Shown here: piece after piece, positions 12,428 to 23,369 of the stretch
How positions within the stretch are numbered: the stretch's first letter is position 1
How the letters are laid out: each line of letters begins with the position of its first letter
Origin: Strigamia acuminata
Taxonomy: Eukaryota > Arthropoda > Chilopoda > Geophilomorpha > Linotaeniidae
NCBI GenBank assembly: GCA_949358305.1
Contig: OX442321.1
Coordinates: forward strand, 744,001 to 808,000
Length of the DNA stretch: 64,000 bases
Reading direction: 5' to 3'
Notes under the pieces: generated by a model
Databases searched by the model: none
The model's input: only the letters and a program-made list of their open reading frames with translations
What the model was told of the DNA's origin: nothing
Position numbers and translations under genes: made by a program

Positions 12428-12842
12428 TACGCTTTCCACACTCAAGAGGAGCCCTGGAATCTTGGCTTCTATTATTCGAGCCATTTCCCTTATGTAGTGA
12501 TACTTAAAAACAGACCCAAAACACCAGAATTGCATTATACAGATATAATAGAAGTACAGACCTTGAAATAGATTTTTTGTCCTGACAAAGCAAGCGATAA
12601 ACTTAACAGACATGCATTTTTAAAAAAAAAAAACATAAAACTTTATTTTTAAAGTGGAAATTACTTTTTATTCCAGAGTAACATTAAATGTGCATCATTT
12701 CAATCATTATTCTACTGAAAAAGACTAAAAATCATAGGGAACTACTTTTCCTCGTAGCAGAAGTTCAACTACAGTTCTGAGTAATCAGACTAGGCCAATC
12801 GGAGCCAAGATTCCAGGGCTCCTCTTGAGTGTGGAAAGAGTA
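12428..12842. mobile_element. MITE of the TATAC family, 415 bp
   Basis: TA-flanked (12426-12427, 12843-12844) with ~45-bp inverted ends containing CACTCAAGAGGAGCCCTGG. The inside shares blocks (TAGTGATAC, GACCCAAA, CACCAGAATTGCAT, CCTGACAAAGCAA) with the elements at 24120, 31506 and 35220, although the inverted ends differ. Confidence 0.75.
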
Positions 12843-13097
12843 TAAAGCTTAAGTTAAAAGTGACAAAATAGAGGCTTAAAGTTCCAGGAGGGCCCTTCTC
12901 GTCTTTTTATTTAGATTTTGGGGGCCCTTGCCTGCGTAGACCGATAAAGTATAAACCGCTACCGATGGTGGAAGTTTTTGTTTATTTGATTTCTTTTTTA
13001 ATTTGTTTAACCCTAATTATATTTTCATTGAGAGCCAGATGTACATAAAAAAAAGAGTTGCTCGTTTATTCCACTTCAGTTTTAGAAGCAAAGCAAA

Positions 13098-13886
13098 ATG
13101 AATCTGCCGGCTTTTTTCTCGTTTGAGAAAAACTTAGACCTCGAGGCTTGGCTGCTGTGGTTTCGGTCATATTGGAGCCTGTCCGTAGTATTCGCGTCCG
13201 TCTACTTGATTCTCGTTTACTTCGGTCAACGCTGGATGCAACGGCGCCACGCTTTCGAGTTGCGCGCCATCTTAACTTTTTGGAATTTGATTCTGGCAAC
13301 GTTTAGCCTGCTGGCAACTGCCCGACTGTTTCCCATAATATTTGACGAGTGGCAAAACCACGGATTCGAATACACGGTTTGCAACCCGGGCCGCCTAAGG
13401 GGCAATCCGACCTTTGTGTTTTGGGTCTGGTGTTTTGTCTGGTCTAAAGTGTTTGAGTTGGGCGACACCGCGTTCATCGTTCTGCGCAAACAGCGTCTTA
13501 TTTTCCTCCATTGGTACCATCACGTGACTGTATTAATTTACACTTGGAACTGTGTCCGGTTCTTGTTTCCTATTACTCGATGGTTCATATTGATGAATTG
13601 CATTGTCCACGCTGCCATGTACTCCCATTACGCGTTCAGAGCGATGAAGTTTAAAGTTCCGCGACCCGTTGCCATGGCGATCACCAGCGCACAGCTGATG
13701 CAGATGCTCGGAGGAATATATGCCAACTGGCGGGCATTCTGGGCGATCGTTGGCGGCCGCCATTGTGATACGGCCATTTGGAATATACAAGTGTCTGTGT
13801 TAATGTACGTCTCCTATTGGCTTTTGTTTATTCACTTCTTTTATACAAATTATTTGAAAAAAGCGCAGAAGCAAAAAAATTTATGA
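13098..13886 (+). CDS. ELOVL6-like fatty acid elongase, copy 2
   Basis: 262 aa, single exon, MNLPAFFSFEKNLD start. Catalytic HWYHH at residues 138-142, VFELGDTAFIVLRK before it, MNCIVHAAMYSHY and SAQLMQM after it; C-terminus KQKNL fits KxKxx ER retrieval. Predicted ER elongase of long-chain acyl-CoA. About 90% identical to the copy at 22295, with a cluster of changes right after the conserved YTVC cysteine. A CATAAAAAA TATA-like stretch lies ~57 bp upstream of the ATG in both copies. Belongs to the left half of a duplicated two-gene block. Confidence 0.95.
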   Translation: MNLPAFFSFEKNLDLEAWLLWFRSYWSLSVVFASVYLILVYFGQRWMQRRHAFELRAILTFWNLILATFSLLATARLFPIIFDEWQNHGFEYTVCNPGRLRGNPTFVFWVWCFVWSKVFELGDTAFIVLRKQRLIFLHWYHHVTVLIYTWNCVRFLFPITRWFILMNCIVHAAMYSHYAFRAMKFKVPRPVAMAITSAQLMQMLGGIYANWRAFWAIVGGRHCDTAIWNIQVSVLMYVSYWLLFIHFFYTNYLKKAQKQKNL

Positions 13887-13940
13887 TTTTATTAAGTGTT
13901 GTAAAATTACAACAGTATAAAGTCTTTTTAAATCACACGT

Positions 13941-13944
<4 letters not shown>

Positions 13945-13975
<31 letters not shown>
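13945..13975. repeat. (TTTA)n microsatellite
   Basis: About seven TTTA units in the 3' flank; a shorter version occurs at the same place after the sister gene near 23140. Confidence 0.85.
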
Positions 13976-13978
<3 letters not shown>

Positions 13979-14104
13979 TTATGTATATTGTATGAAGTAT
14001 GACGTGAATGAAAAATTCATTTAATTTTTTATTTTTCCGCTTTCAATCTGCTTTGATAAATTGAAACATTGTGGAAAGACTCGTAATTGTCTATTTTTCC
14101 TTTT

Positions 14105-14245
14105 TTCTCACTTCCGCTGGGAAATTTACGTAGATGTGACGTCACGGCTTTCTCAATCCGCTTCCTATTTACACGAAGAAAATGGCGACAAGTCAACCCA
14201 ATGAACGAAGCGAGGACGAATCGTTGCTTGAAACTTGAAAGTTAG
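14105..14245 (+). promoter_or_regulatory. Candidate CRE/ETS promoter with short first exon, copy A
   Basis: CACTTCCG (ETS-like), then TGACGTCA (perfect CRE, 14137-14144), then GAAGAAAATGGCGAC and an 18-codon frame MATSQPNERSEDESLLET ending at 14238. The same module recurs at 23370 and 28398, each upstream of an elongase. It could be a promoter plus 5' UTR exon with an upstream frame; in this copy the possible donor is GTTAGT instead of GTAGTG. Downstream lies the dead elongase at 19259. Inference from sequence only. Confidence 0.4.
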
Positions 14246-14637
14246 TATGGTGACTTTACAAATGTGTTTTTATTTTCCTTTTAGGTTAGGTGATTGTTTA
14301 ATGTCCAATCTGCTTCTAGAAACAAGTAAGTAGCACCAACAAGCATGATTTTGAGTGGCGCCTTTGTTCAAAGTTCTATATCAACACCTGTAGAAAATAA
14401 TTTGATATTTTATCACGAGCGCATGCGTGGAAAGACTGCTGCGGAGTTGACGAACTCTGACGGCATTCTTCACAAGTTGCACTATTGTTTTGAAATGTCA
14501 AAGGTTCAGGACACAACCTGCAAACCTGCCCAGGGTGGCTCTGCTTATTGATGCACAATGACAAAGGGCCATAAATTGAAGAAATAGCGAGCTAACTTCC
14601 TATATACAGTATACTGAAATAACATTTCGTAATTAAA

Positions 14638-14697
<60 letters not shown>

Positions 14698-14698
14698 C
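14638..14698. repeat. (CAA)n microsatellite
   Basis: About 19 perfect CAA units, just 5' of the gypsy insertion. Confidence 0.95.
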
Positions 14699-14803
14699 TA
14701 TATTCTGTTGATACACAAATTAAACTATCAAAGCAGGAAATACACCTGTAGTGTTTGCAATTTATGAGGTTATATCAAAGGATATACAACATTGGCGACG
14801 AGG

Positions 14804-17800
14804 ATGGCAAATTACATAACTCCACTGGACAAATTTCCAATTGATGGCCCCAATGTGAGTGAGAGATGGGAAAAATACAAGCGTGCATTTCAACATTACG
14901 CTGATGCCATGGGTGCCAAAACTGAGTCCAAACCAGCATTATTACTTCACACTGGAGGAGCAGAAATGCAAGAACTGTTTGAAACATTCACTATTGTGGT
15001 TGCACAAGGAGAAAAAATGACATTTCAGCAGGTGATTGATGCATTTGATACATATTTTAAACCAAAACGAAATGTGGCTTATGAGCGTCATGTTTTCCAT
15101 GTGGCCACACAACAACAAGGAGAGTCAGCAGATACATATGTGTCACGACTGAGGACATTAATTAAACACTGTGAATATGGCGCAGATGGAGATGACCACA
15201 TCAGAGACCAGTTTATTGAAAAATGTGCAGAAAACCGGCTCAGAAAACGACTTTTGCGTGAGGAAAATTTAAAATTGGATGGTTTATTGACAATAGCTCG
15301 AGCACTTGAAGCTGTAGAACGACAGGCCAGTGCAATGAACAGTGAAAGTCAACCCGAAAACACCGAAAAAGTGCATTTTATGAAGAAGAACCTGCAGAAA
15401 TGGAAAGACAAAAATAAAAATAAGTTCGATTCGAGACCACAAGAGGGCGCCACTGCGGAATCAGGGCGACAGTGTACACGGTGTGGTAGAAATGGACATA
15501 CTGGACAGTTTTGCAAAGTAGCTAAAAATGCAAAATGCAACAAATGTGCAAAAATTGGACATTATGCGAAGTGTTGTAAATCAAAGATAGATGGCAGCAC
15601 TCACAACAACAACAAGGAAGGTGGGCATGATAAAAAGCCACAAAAGCAAGAAACCAATTTTATGGCACACACCGCAAAGGAGGAGTCTGATGATGAATGG
15701 TTATTTTCGCTGAGTAATGATAACAAAAAGCGAAGAGAGGTGTCAGTGTGTTTGAATGGAACAGAAGCCATGTTATTTATTGACACTGGATCATCAGTTA
15801 ATATTTTATCTCCAACACTTTGGAATAAAATTAAGAAAAATGGACAACAATTAAACCCGACAAAGGCAAGAGTGTTTGCATATGGACAAGATAGGCCATT
15901 GACATTACTTGGACAGAGTGAAGTGTCGATTAAATTTGGAGAACGAAAAACAAAGACTATTTTTGTAATAACCGATAAAGACTATCCGTGTCTACTAGGC
16001 AGCCAGACAGCAGAGGAAATTGGAGCAGTCATATTTCCACAAATGGTCAATATGGTTTCCAATCAATTGGATTGCATTGTGAGCAAGCATAATTCTGTTT
16101 TCAAAGGTTTGGGAAAACTAAAAGGATACCAAGCATCTATTGAAGTAATAGAAGGAAAGCAAGTGCCTGCCCAGCATGTGCGAAGATTGCCATACCATTT
16201 GAGAGGTCCAGTTGAACAGGAAATTGAACGATTACGTGTTTTGGGAGTAATAGAAGAGGTACCAAATCCAATGGACCCGAAGCTGGTGGTGAACCCGTTG
16301 CGACCGGTTATAAAGAAAGACGGTTCAATAAGACTGTGTTTAGCGGCAATGGCGCTTAACGAAGTAATAAAGAAGCCAAAATGTGTAATTCCATTGATAG
16401 ATGACATGATTCAAGAGATGGCAGACTTTGCAATGGCTTCAGAATTGGATTTTAACGAAGCTTTCGAACAAATCGAATTGGATGAACAGAGCAGGAATTT
16501 GACTGGATTTACGACGGAGTCGGGCACGTACAGATTTACGCGTTTAATTTACGGGATTTCCGTATCGGCGGAAATTTTTCAAGCCATCATCCAGAGAGTC
16601 TTGCGGAATTGCAAAGGTGTTAAGAACTATGCCGATAATGTGACGGTGGTGGGTTCATCAGTTATGGATCATCACAACAATTTGGACAAAGTGTTAGCGA
16701 CATTGAAAGAAAATGGATTGACACTGAACCGGAAGAAGTGTAAATTTGGACTAGAAAAATTGGCATTTCTGGGTTATTTGGTCACATCAAAAGGCGTGGC
16801 ATTAGGTGAAGAGAAAATTCGAAAAATGAAAGAATTGCGAGATCCGGAAGATGTGCATGAATTGCGAGGAGTTTTGGGTTTGGCAAATGCGTGTGAAAAA
16901 TTTTTGCCACATTTAGCCAACATGGTTGAGCCGATGAGACGGTTGACACGCAAAAATGCAGTCTGGAATTGGGATCAAGAGCAAAAGGAAGCATTCCAGC
17001 GACTTAAACAGGCCGTGGCTGAGGCGACAATGCTGAATTATTTCAAGAAGGATTTGGAAACCTTCCTAGTCGTGGATGCAGGACCAAATGGTCTTGGAGC
17101 AGTGTTGACGCAGCGAAAAAAGGAAGGAGGACTTGCGATTATTGCGTTTGCCAGCAAAGCGTTGAGTGAGACGGAAAGAAGATACTCACAGACAGAAAAG
17201 GAAGCTTTGGCAGTTATTTGGGGTTGTGAGAAGTTTCACATGTATTTGTTTGGGAGACAATTTACGGTGGTTACAGATCATAAACCGTTAGAAGTCATTT
17301 ATTCAGCAACCTCAAGAGCTTCAGCGAGAATTGAGCGATGGTTATTGCGACTGCAACAATATAAGTTTGCCATTAGATATGAGAGCGGACTGACAAATAT
17401 TGCGGATCCTCTGTCTAGGCTTTTAAAGACTGAAGGAAAACCTGAAAGATCGATTGAGAAATTGACGGAACATTATGTCAATTTTATGGTGCGACATGCA
17501 ATTCCAAAAGCGGTGACGATTGAGGAAATTATCCAAGCAACTGGAAATGATGCTGAGCTACAACAAGTAATAACAGCGATTCAATCTGGAAGTTGGAACA
17601 ATGCGCAAAAAGATTTCAAGCAGATAAAAATGGAACTGACCAGCGTTGGTGGTGTGGTTTTGCGAGAGAACCGTATCGTGGTCCCATTAGAACTGCGTAA
17701 GAAGATTTTGGCTATTGTGCATGAAAGTCATCAAGGAATAGTGCGAACCAAAGCATTGCTGAGAGGAAAGGTTTGGTGGCCAGGTATGGACACACAAGTA

Positions 17801-18799
17801 GAGGACATGATTCGAGCATGCATCCCATGTCAAGCGCAAGCGCAACCAGAACGTGTTCAACCAATGAGGATGACGGACTGGGCTACGAAACCATGGACAC
17901 ACTTAGCAGTAGATATTTGTGGACCATTTCCAGATGGAAGCAGCGTTGTAGTGTTGGTAGATTATTACACCAAATGGCCAGAAGCAAAGGTGATGACATC
18001 TACTACGGCAAGTAAAATTGTTGATTGGTTTGAAGATGTGTTTGCGGCGCATGGATACCCAGAATCCATCACCAGCGACAATGGACCACAGTTTATTTCG
18101 GAAGAGTACAAACAATACGCGAAAGACTGCGGGATAAAATTGAGACACGTAACACCTTACTGGCCCCAGGCAAATGGACAGGTAGAACGCCTGAACCGAT
18201 CATTTTTGAAGGCAGTTCGAGCAGCCAATTTGGAGCAGCAAGGCTTAAGAGGAGCGTTGAGAAGTTTCCTGAAAATGTACCGTGTTACGCCACACAGAAT
18301 GACGGGAAAATCACCGGCAGAATTGTTGATGTCAAGGCAGTTGCGTACGAAGCTTCCAGAGTGGTCAGAAAGCAAGGGTGGTGAACTTTCTCAAGAAAGA
18401 AGAGAGAAACAGCAGAAAGCTAAGGAATATGCAGATGGTAAAAGGAGAGCAGAAGTAACAGATATCACTGTAGGTGAGAAGGTGTTAGTTAAAGCAACCA
18501 AGAAGGCTAATAAATTAGCTACGGTGTTTAGACCAGAACCGCTGACGGTAGTGCAAAATAACAATGGGCAGTTGGTGTTGAAAACCACTGATGGTGTTTT
18601 AGTGAAACGAAATGTTGCTCAGGTTAAGAAGATTTCTGTGGAGGTCGAATCTGAAGATTACAGTGATGATGGAGGACCTGATAATTTGGTAGGAGACAAT
18701 CCAGAGAATGAGGCAGTTGCAGAGATGCCAAATGAAAATCAGAGGCCGAGGAGAGAGAGACGACGACCTGCATATTTAGAGGACTATGATTGTGATTAG
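14804..18799 (+). CDS. Gag-Pol polyprotein of Ty3/gypsy element
   Basis: One uninterrupted frame of 1331 aa from the ATG at 14804. Order: Gag with two CCHC knuckles (first from Cys224, CTRCGRNGH), aspartic protease FIDTGSS (Asp327), reverse transcriptase, RNase H (VVDAGPNGLGAVL, TDHKPLEV), integrase with an HHCC zinc finger (ESHQGIVRTKALL, CIPCQ) and DD35E residues at about Asp1037, Asp1092 (SDNGPQF) and Glu1128 (GQVERLN). The RT box that is normally Y/F-x-D-D reads YADN (Asn at residue 612, codon AAT 16637-16639), so the second catalytic Asp is missing. Gag and Pol are in one frame with no shift. It inserted into the 5' flank of the dead elongase at 19259. Confidence 0.93.
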   Translation: MANYITPLDKFPIDGPNVSERWEKYKRAFQHYADAMGAKTESKPALLLHTGGAEMQELFETFTIVVAQGEKMTFQQVIDAFDTYFKPKRNVAYERHVFHVATQQQGESADTYVSRLRTLIKHCEYGADGDDHIRDQFIEKCAENRLRKRLLREENLKLDGLLTIARALEAVERQASAMNSESQPENTEKVHFMKKNLQKWKDKNKNKFDSRPQEGATAESGRQCTRCGRNGHTGQFCKVAKNAKCNKCAKIGHYAKCCKSKIDGSTHNNNKEGGHDKKPQKQETNFMAHTAKEESDDEWLFSLSNDNKKRREVSVCLNGTEAMLFIDTGSSVNILSPTLWNKIKKNGQQLNPTKARVFAYGQDRPLTLLGQSEVSIKFGERKTKTIFVITDKDYPCLLGSQTAEEIGAVIFPQMVNMVSNQLDCIVSKHNSVFKGLGKLKGYQASIEVIEGKQVPAQHVRRLPYHLRGPVEQEIERLRVLGVIEEVPNPMDPKLVVNPLRPVIKKDGSIRLCLAAMALNEVIKKPKCVIPLIDDMIQEMADFAMASELDFNEAFEQIELDEQSRNLTGFTTESGTYRFTRLIYGISVSAEIFQAIIQRVLRNCKGVKNYADNVTVVGSSVMDHHNNLDKVLATLKENGLTLNRKKCKFGLEKLAFLGYLVTSKGVALGEEKIRKMKELRDPEDVHELRGVLGLANACEKFLPHLANMVEPMRRLTRKNAVWNWDQEQKEAFQRLKQAVAEATMLNYFKKDLETFLVVDAGPNGLGAVLTQRKKEGGLAIIAFASKALSETERRYSQTEKEALAVIWGCEKFHMYLFGRQFTVVTDHKPLEVIYSATSRASARIERWLLRLQQYKFAIRYESGLTNIADPLSRLLKTEGKPERSIEKLTEHYVNFMVRHAIPKAVTIEEIIQATGNDAELQQVITAIQSGSWNNAQKDFKQIKMELTSVGGVVLRENRIVVPLELRKKILAIVHESHQGIVRTKALLRGKVWWPGMDTQVEDMIRACIPCQAQAQPERVQPMRMTDWATKPWTHLAVDICGPFPDGSSVVVLVDYYTKWPEAKVMTSTTASKIVDWFEDVFAAHGYPESITSDNGPQFISEEYKQYAKDCGIKLRHVTPYWPQANGQVERLNRSFLKAVRAANLEQQGLRGALRSFLKMYRVTPHRMTGKSPAELLMSRQLRTKLPEWSESKGGELSQERREKQQKAKEYADGKRRAEVTDITVGEKVLVKATKKANKLATVFRPEPLTVVQNNNGQLVLKTTDGVLVKRNVAQVKKISVEVESEDYSDDGGPDNLVGDNPENEAVAEMPNENQRPRRERRRPAYLEDYDCD

Positions 18800-18939
18800 C
18801 GTTCATTTTATTTAGTGCATTTTGCTTTGCTTGTGTTTTGAATTTGTTGCTTTAATCAGTGTATTCTGTCATTAGTGATTTTATGTTTCTCAGTTTATTG
18901 TGCTTGTAGTTTTGATTTAAAAAAAAAAAAAAAGACAGA

Positions 18940-19130
18940 TGTAGTGTTTGCCTAATAATGGTTAATTATATTATTGTCACCAGTTGGTGCTAGTGTTTGT
19001 TGTATTGTGATTGGTGGTGAGAAACCGAGAGTTATAATAATGGCGACCCGGTGAATAAATGATAGCAGTTAATGGACACATTTAATGCTGTAGTAATCAT
19101 TTATGAGGTTATATCAAAGGATATACAACA
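18940..19130 (+). repeat. 3' LTR of the gypsy element
   Basis: 191 bp beginning TGTAGTGTTTGCC and ending GGATATACAACA. Contains GAATAAATG, a possible poly(A) signal. The 5' partner (14747-14791) matches only the first ~12 and last ~33 bases. Confidence 0.85.
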
Positions 19131-19258
19131 ACACCTACTCGGATAACAATACTTGACAGCTTTTCCTATTATAACTGTGTCAACCAGTCGAAGATTAACG
19201 ATACACAAACCACCTAGCCACATTTATTTCCTCATTCATTTTTCAAGCAAACAACCAA

Positions 19259-20485
19259 ATGAACAGTTTGACTATCATCTTCTCCTTTAAGAAAAACTAG
19301 TACCGTGATGGCAGTATCGCATGGATCTGCATCTAACTTACTGGAAACTCTCCTTCATTTACGTGACCATCTACCTGCTGCTTATCTACCTCGGTCGACG
19401 CTGGATACACCCGCGTCGCGCATTCCACTTGCGCTGCGTTTTAGCCGCCTGGAACTGGAGTTTGGCAGCGTTCAGTCTGATTGGCAGCGCTTGATGATAC
19501 CTAAAGTATTTGACGAATAGGACAAATACAGATTTGAGCGCACGGTTTGCATCACCGCAAGCGCAAGGGACGACTCGGTCTTGGCGTTTTGGTCGTGGTA
19601 CTTTGTCATGTCCAAAGTGGTCGAGTTGGGGGACACCACCTTCATCATTCTGAGTAAACGTGTGACTGGTACTGTCTTTGTCATGGTAACCTGGGGACTG
19701 GTTACCATGGTTTGGGACACATACTTACGTAATAATGACATGAGACTTTAGATTGTTGGTTGTTGGCCTTTAATCCGTTAGTCTAGGGGTTGGAGACTCC
19801 CATCACCCAAGTGTTGGCAGTGCCGCGAGGGGACGTCACACTGGCAATCGACCAGTCACACAAGCTGCGAACCCCATGTACGACAAGGTCGGTAAAACAT
19901 AACATTCCGTCGTACTCACCTGCACGACCCATGTACAACCATGGAGGTTGTAGTAGACACATCGTCTCACTACTGAGCGTCACAGTGGTGAATGCGGAGG
20001 AGAGCAGAGTCAGCGTGGGCACGACTGCCCTTGCTGGTTACAGGAACTTTCTTCTACACCTCTCTTGGTTGAGACCTAGAGCTCTTCTCTCTATGATGGT
20101 TGCTCTCATACTCTCTTCTCCCCACCACTCAGCTCCCTCTTTCCCTCACTTGATCATACCACTCCGCAAAGGAGGCATAACCTTAGGGCCACTGGGCGGT
20201 GTGTGGCAGTGACGCAGTTCACCCGTGGGTGGCCAAGCAGTCACAAACGGCGCCTCATTTTCCTACATGTACTGCCACGTGACGGTGTTTTTGTACTCTT
20301 GTTACACCGCACAACAAATTATGCCTATTGCTCGCTGGTTCAGTCTCATGTACACGTATTTTGCGCTCAGGGTCGTTAAATTGAGAATCCCACGAACGGT
20401 TGCCATGACGATCACCGTCGTGTAGCTGTTGCACATGCTCGGAGGACTGTACGCCATGTCTAGCAGCCTATTCACCAAGTGTAAT
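19259..20485 (+). pseudogene. Dead ELOVL6-like elongase, sister of copy at 25752
   Basis: Aligns to the intact gene at 25752 from its MNSS start. Damage seen: in-frame TAG at codon 14 (19298-19300), a 585-bp LTR-like insertion (19661-20245) just before the catalytic box, His-box decay (ATGTACTGCCAC where the sister has CATTGGTACCACCAC), a 27-nt deletion between two CTCATG repeats near 20350, further stops such as TAG at 20424, and loss of the C-terminal part. Not translatable. Confidence 0.92.
19661..20245 (-). mobile_element. Solo-LTR-like insertion, 585 bp, in dead elongase
   Basis: Ends TGTGACTG...CAGTCACA with a 4-bp target duplication AACG (19657-19660, 20246-20249). Related to 21285-21845 and 42086-42678. 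TG..CA ends, size and a poly(A) signal near one end (AATAAA on the copy at 42086; this copy reads the other way) favour a solo LTR over a DNA-transposon MITE. No coding capacity. Confidence 0.75.
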
Positions 20486-21284
20486 GATAAAATTGGCCTT
20501 ATTACTCAAAATATAAAAAAAGTAATGTTACAACACAGTAAAGAATTCTGTGTGTTGTAACTGTTAGTAAGTTAACAATGTGAGAGAGAGGTGCATTTAA
20601 ATAAAGATAGTATTGACTGTTTAGATAATAACAATACATTTTTTTTTAAATTTAAACAATTGTTGATTACACACTCCTGCGGTCTCCTTGTGAGTTCAGT
20701 TTACATTGCAAATTGTTGGAGTTTGCTAATTCAAGCGGTTGTTTTTATTTGATTACCAAACCCTACATGGTTATTCATCTGCTCAACTATTACAAGTTTA
20801 CATCATGAAAAGTTGGAATTTTCTAATTCAAACTGTGGATACAGTCTGATTACTAAATTCATCATTGTGTTTGTTGATTTCAGTAACCACAAGTTACCAA
20901 TTGCCCCTAAGTGCAAGAATTACCCCAAAGTGCAACAATATTCTTCAGTAACCCTGAGTTTACCAATTGCTCATAGCGCAACAAATGTCGAAAATAAGGG
21001 CTGAAGTAAGTGTAGTGTATAACAAAATAAAAAACAAGAGCTTGCTACTTCCTGCTGCAAGGAAGTATATACCTTGGGTAGGAGTACTGGGTTGACCATT
21101 GCTCCAATAGGAACACTGGCCACCAGAATTCTTCCAATCCCTGAAAACAGGAACTGGATATGCAGGACACATTCAGGATTAATTCTCTTGTCTTCAACCG
21201 AATAAGGTCTGAGCCCCATGCAGGTGCAAGGGAGTAATTAATCCCTTCATCAAGTTTACACTAAATTTAGTAGAATTGTAGTAT
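20486..21284. other. Intergenic, no gene
   Basis: AT-rich spacer. No transposon ends or coding signal that I can support. Confidence 0.5.
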
Positions 21285-21845
21285 TGTGACGGGTGCAGTC
21301 TTCTCCATAGCAACCTGGGAATTGGTTACCATGGGTGGGACTGGACCTCACATAAATAATGGAGGCAGGGACTCCGGATTGTTGATTGTTGGCCTTTAAT
21401 CCGTTGTCTAGAGGTCGGAGTTCCCATCACCCGTGTCGGCGATGCCAATAGGGCATGCCACACCCGCAATCGATCCTTCACACACAGGGCTTTAGCCCAC
21501 GGGTGGAGTGGTGAGATAACACCTAACATCTTGCTGTAGTACTCACCTACAGCCCATGTAGCCACTCATGGAGGCTGCAACAGGCCTATTGCCATGTTAT
21601 TGAGCTTCACAGTGGTGAATAAGAGGAGAGCAGAGTCAATTTGGGCACTGCTGCCCAGGTTGGCTACGGGACCCCACAAGCAGATGTCTTCTCCCTGTGC
21701 TGTCCAAACTCTCTCTCTCCTCACCACACCACCCAGGTCCTGATTTCCCATCTGGGTCAGTCTACCCCGTAAGAGGGGATGACCTTAGGGCCAGTGAGCA
21801 GTGTGTGGAGTGACGTAGGTCACCATGGGTGGCCAGACGGTCACA
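21285..21845 (-). mobile_element. Solo-LTR-like element, 561 bp, second copy
   Basis: Ends TGTGACGG...CGGTCACA; flanks GTAT and GTGT look like a 4-bp target duplication with one mismatch. Shares GGTTACCATGG, GGCCTTTAATCCGTT and CACAGTGGTGAAT blocks with the copy at 19661, in the same orientation. Confidence 0.7.
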
Positions 21846-22294
21846 GTGTAACTTGATAAGAAGTTACTAGGAGTATATTATAACCATAGAAAATACTATA
21901 TCGAATGTATAGAATATATAAAACCTTCAGTTTATAGTATATATATAAATAATTAACAATGCCATCTATTGGTAAAATTAGCAATTTATTCAATATGACG
22001 TCATAATCGTCACATCTTATTGTTGCTAAACCCATGTTGTGGAAACTAGAGCTAAAGTTAAAAGTGACAAAGAAGAGGATTAATGTTTCAGGAGGGCCCT
22101 TCTCGTCTTTTTTTTTAAATTTTGGGGCCCTTTGCCTGCGTAGACCTATGATATAAAGTAAATACTGGAAGTTTTTGTTTATTTGATTTCTTTTTTAATG
22201 TGTTTAATCCTAATTATGTTTTCATTCAGAGCCAGATGTACATAAAAAAAAGAGTTGCTTGTTAAATCCACTTCCGTTTTACAAGCAAAGCAAA

Positions 22295-23083
22295 ATGAAC
22301 CTGTCGGCTTTTTTCTCGTTCGAGAAAAACTTGGACGACGAAGCATGGCTGCTGTGGTTTCGGTCATATTGGAGCCTGTCCGTAGTGTTTGCGACCGTCT
22401 ACTTGATTCTCGTTTACTTCGGCCAACGCTGGATGCAACGGCGCCCCGCTTTCGAGTTGCGCGCCATCTTACCCGTTTGGGATTTGATTCTGGCAACGTT
22501 TAGTTTGCTGGCAACTGCCCGACTGTTTCCCATAATATTTGACGAGTGGCGAAACCACGGATTTGAATACACGGTTTGCGACGCGAGCCACCTAATGGTT
22601 AATCCGACCTTTCAGTTTTGGGGCTGGTATTTTGTCTGGTCTAAAGTGTTTGAGTTGGGCGACACCGCATTCATCGTTCTGCGCAAACAGCGTCTCATTT
22701 TCCTCCATTGGTACCATCACGTGACTGTATTAATTCACACTTGGAACTGTGTCCGGTTCTTGTTTCCTATTACTCAATGGTTCGTATTGATGAATTGCAT
22801 TGTCCACGCTGCCATGTACTCCTATTACGCGTTCAGATCGATGAAGTTTAAAGTTCCGCGACCCGTTGCCATGGCAATCACCAGCGCACAGCTGATGCAG
22901 ATGCTCGGAGGAATATATGCCAACTGGCGGGCATTCTGGGCGATCTTTGGCGGCCGCCATTGTGATACGGCCATTTGGAATATACAAGTGTCTGTGTTAA
23001 TGTACGTCTCCTACTGGCTTTTGTTTACTCACTTCTTTTATACAAATTATTTGAAAAAAGCGCAGAAGCAAAAAAATGTATGA
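22295..23083 (+). CDS. ELOVL6-like fatty acid elongase, copy 3
   Basis: 262 aa, single exon, start MNLSAFFSFEKNLDDE; the frame is open a further 12 codons upstream but without an ATG. HWYHH at residues 138-142, VFELGDTAFIVLRKQR, MNCIVHAAMYSYY, SAQLMQMLGG, C-terminus KQKNV (KxKxx). Sister of the gene at 13098, about 90% identical; upstream (from ~22050) and downstream (to ~23530) flanks are also duplicated. Amino-acid changes cluster in residues 96-112 (loop after the invariant Cys). Predicted ER acyl-CoA elongase. Confidence 0.95.
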   Translation: MNLSAFFSFEKNLDDEAWLLWFRSYWSLSVVFATVYLILVYFGQRWMQRRPAFELRAILPVWDLILATFSLLATARLFPIIFDEWRNHGFEYTVCDASHLMVNPTFQFWGWYFVWSKVFELGDTAFIVLRKQRLIFLHWYHHVTVLIHTWNCVRFLFPITQWFVLMNCIVHAAMYSYYAFRSMKFKVPRPVAMAITSAQLMQMLGGIYANWRAFWAIFGGRHCDTAIWNIQVSVLMYVSYWLLFTHFFYTNYLKKAQKQKNV

Positions 23084-23369
23084 TTTTTTTAAGTGTTATA
23101 AAATTGCAACAGTATAAAGTCTTTTTAAATCACACGTATTATTTATTTATTTATTATTATTACATGTATTGTATGAAATGTGGCATTGTAAATTCCTACA
23201 GCTGGAAAGAAACATCACAGCACAAGTAATCGTTAATTGACTGGCCACACAATAATGTAAATGACAAATTCATTTTTGTTATTTTTCCGCTTTCAATCTG
23301 CTTTGAAAAGATCCAATAATCACATGTGTGATTGTTGAAAGACTCGTATTTGTATATATTTCCTTTTTT

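Larger units (their letters stand above)
14747..19130 (+). mobile_element. Ty3/gypsy LTR retrotransposon, 4.4 kb
   Basis: Flanked by a 5-bp target duplication ACACC (14742-14746 and 19131-19135). The empty site survives in the duplicated block near 25450. The 3' LTR is 18940-19130 (191 bp, TGTAGTGTTTG...ATACAACA). The 5' LTR is only 45 bp (14747-14791): it keeps the two ends but lacks the middle. A PBS-like TGGCGACGAGGATGGC starts at 14793, directly after the 5' LTR, and overlaps the gag start; a purine-rich tract (A-run then GACAGA) precedes the 3' LTR. Confidence 0.92.
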
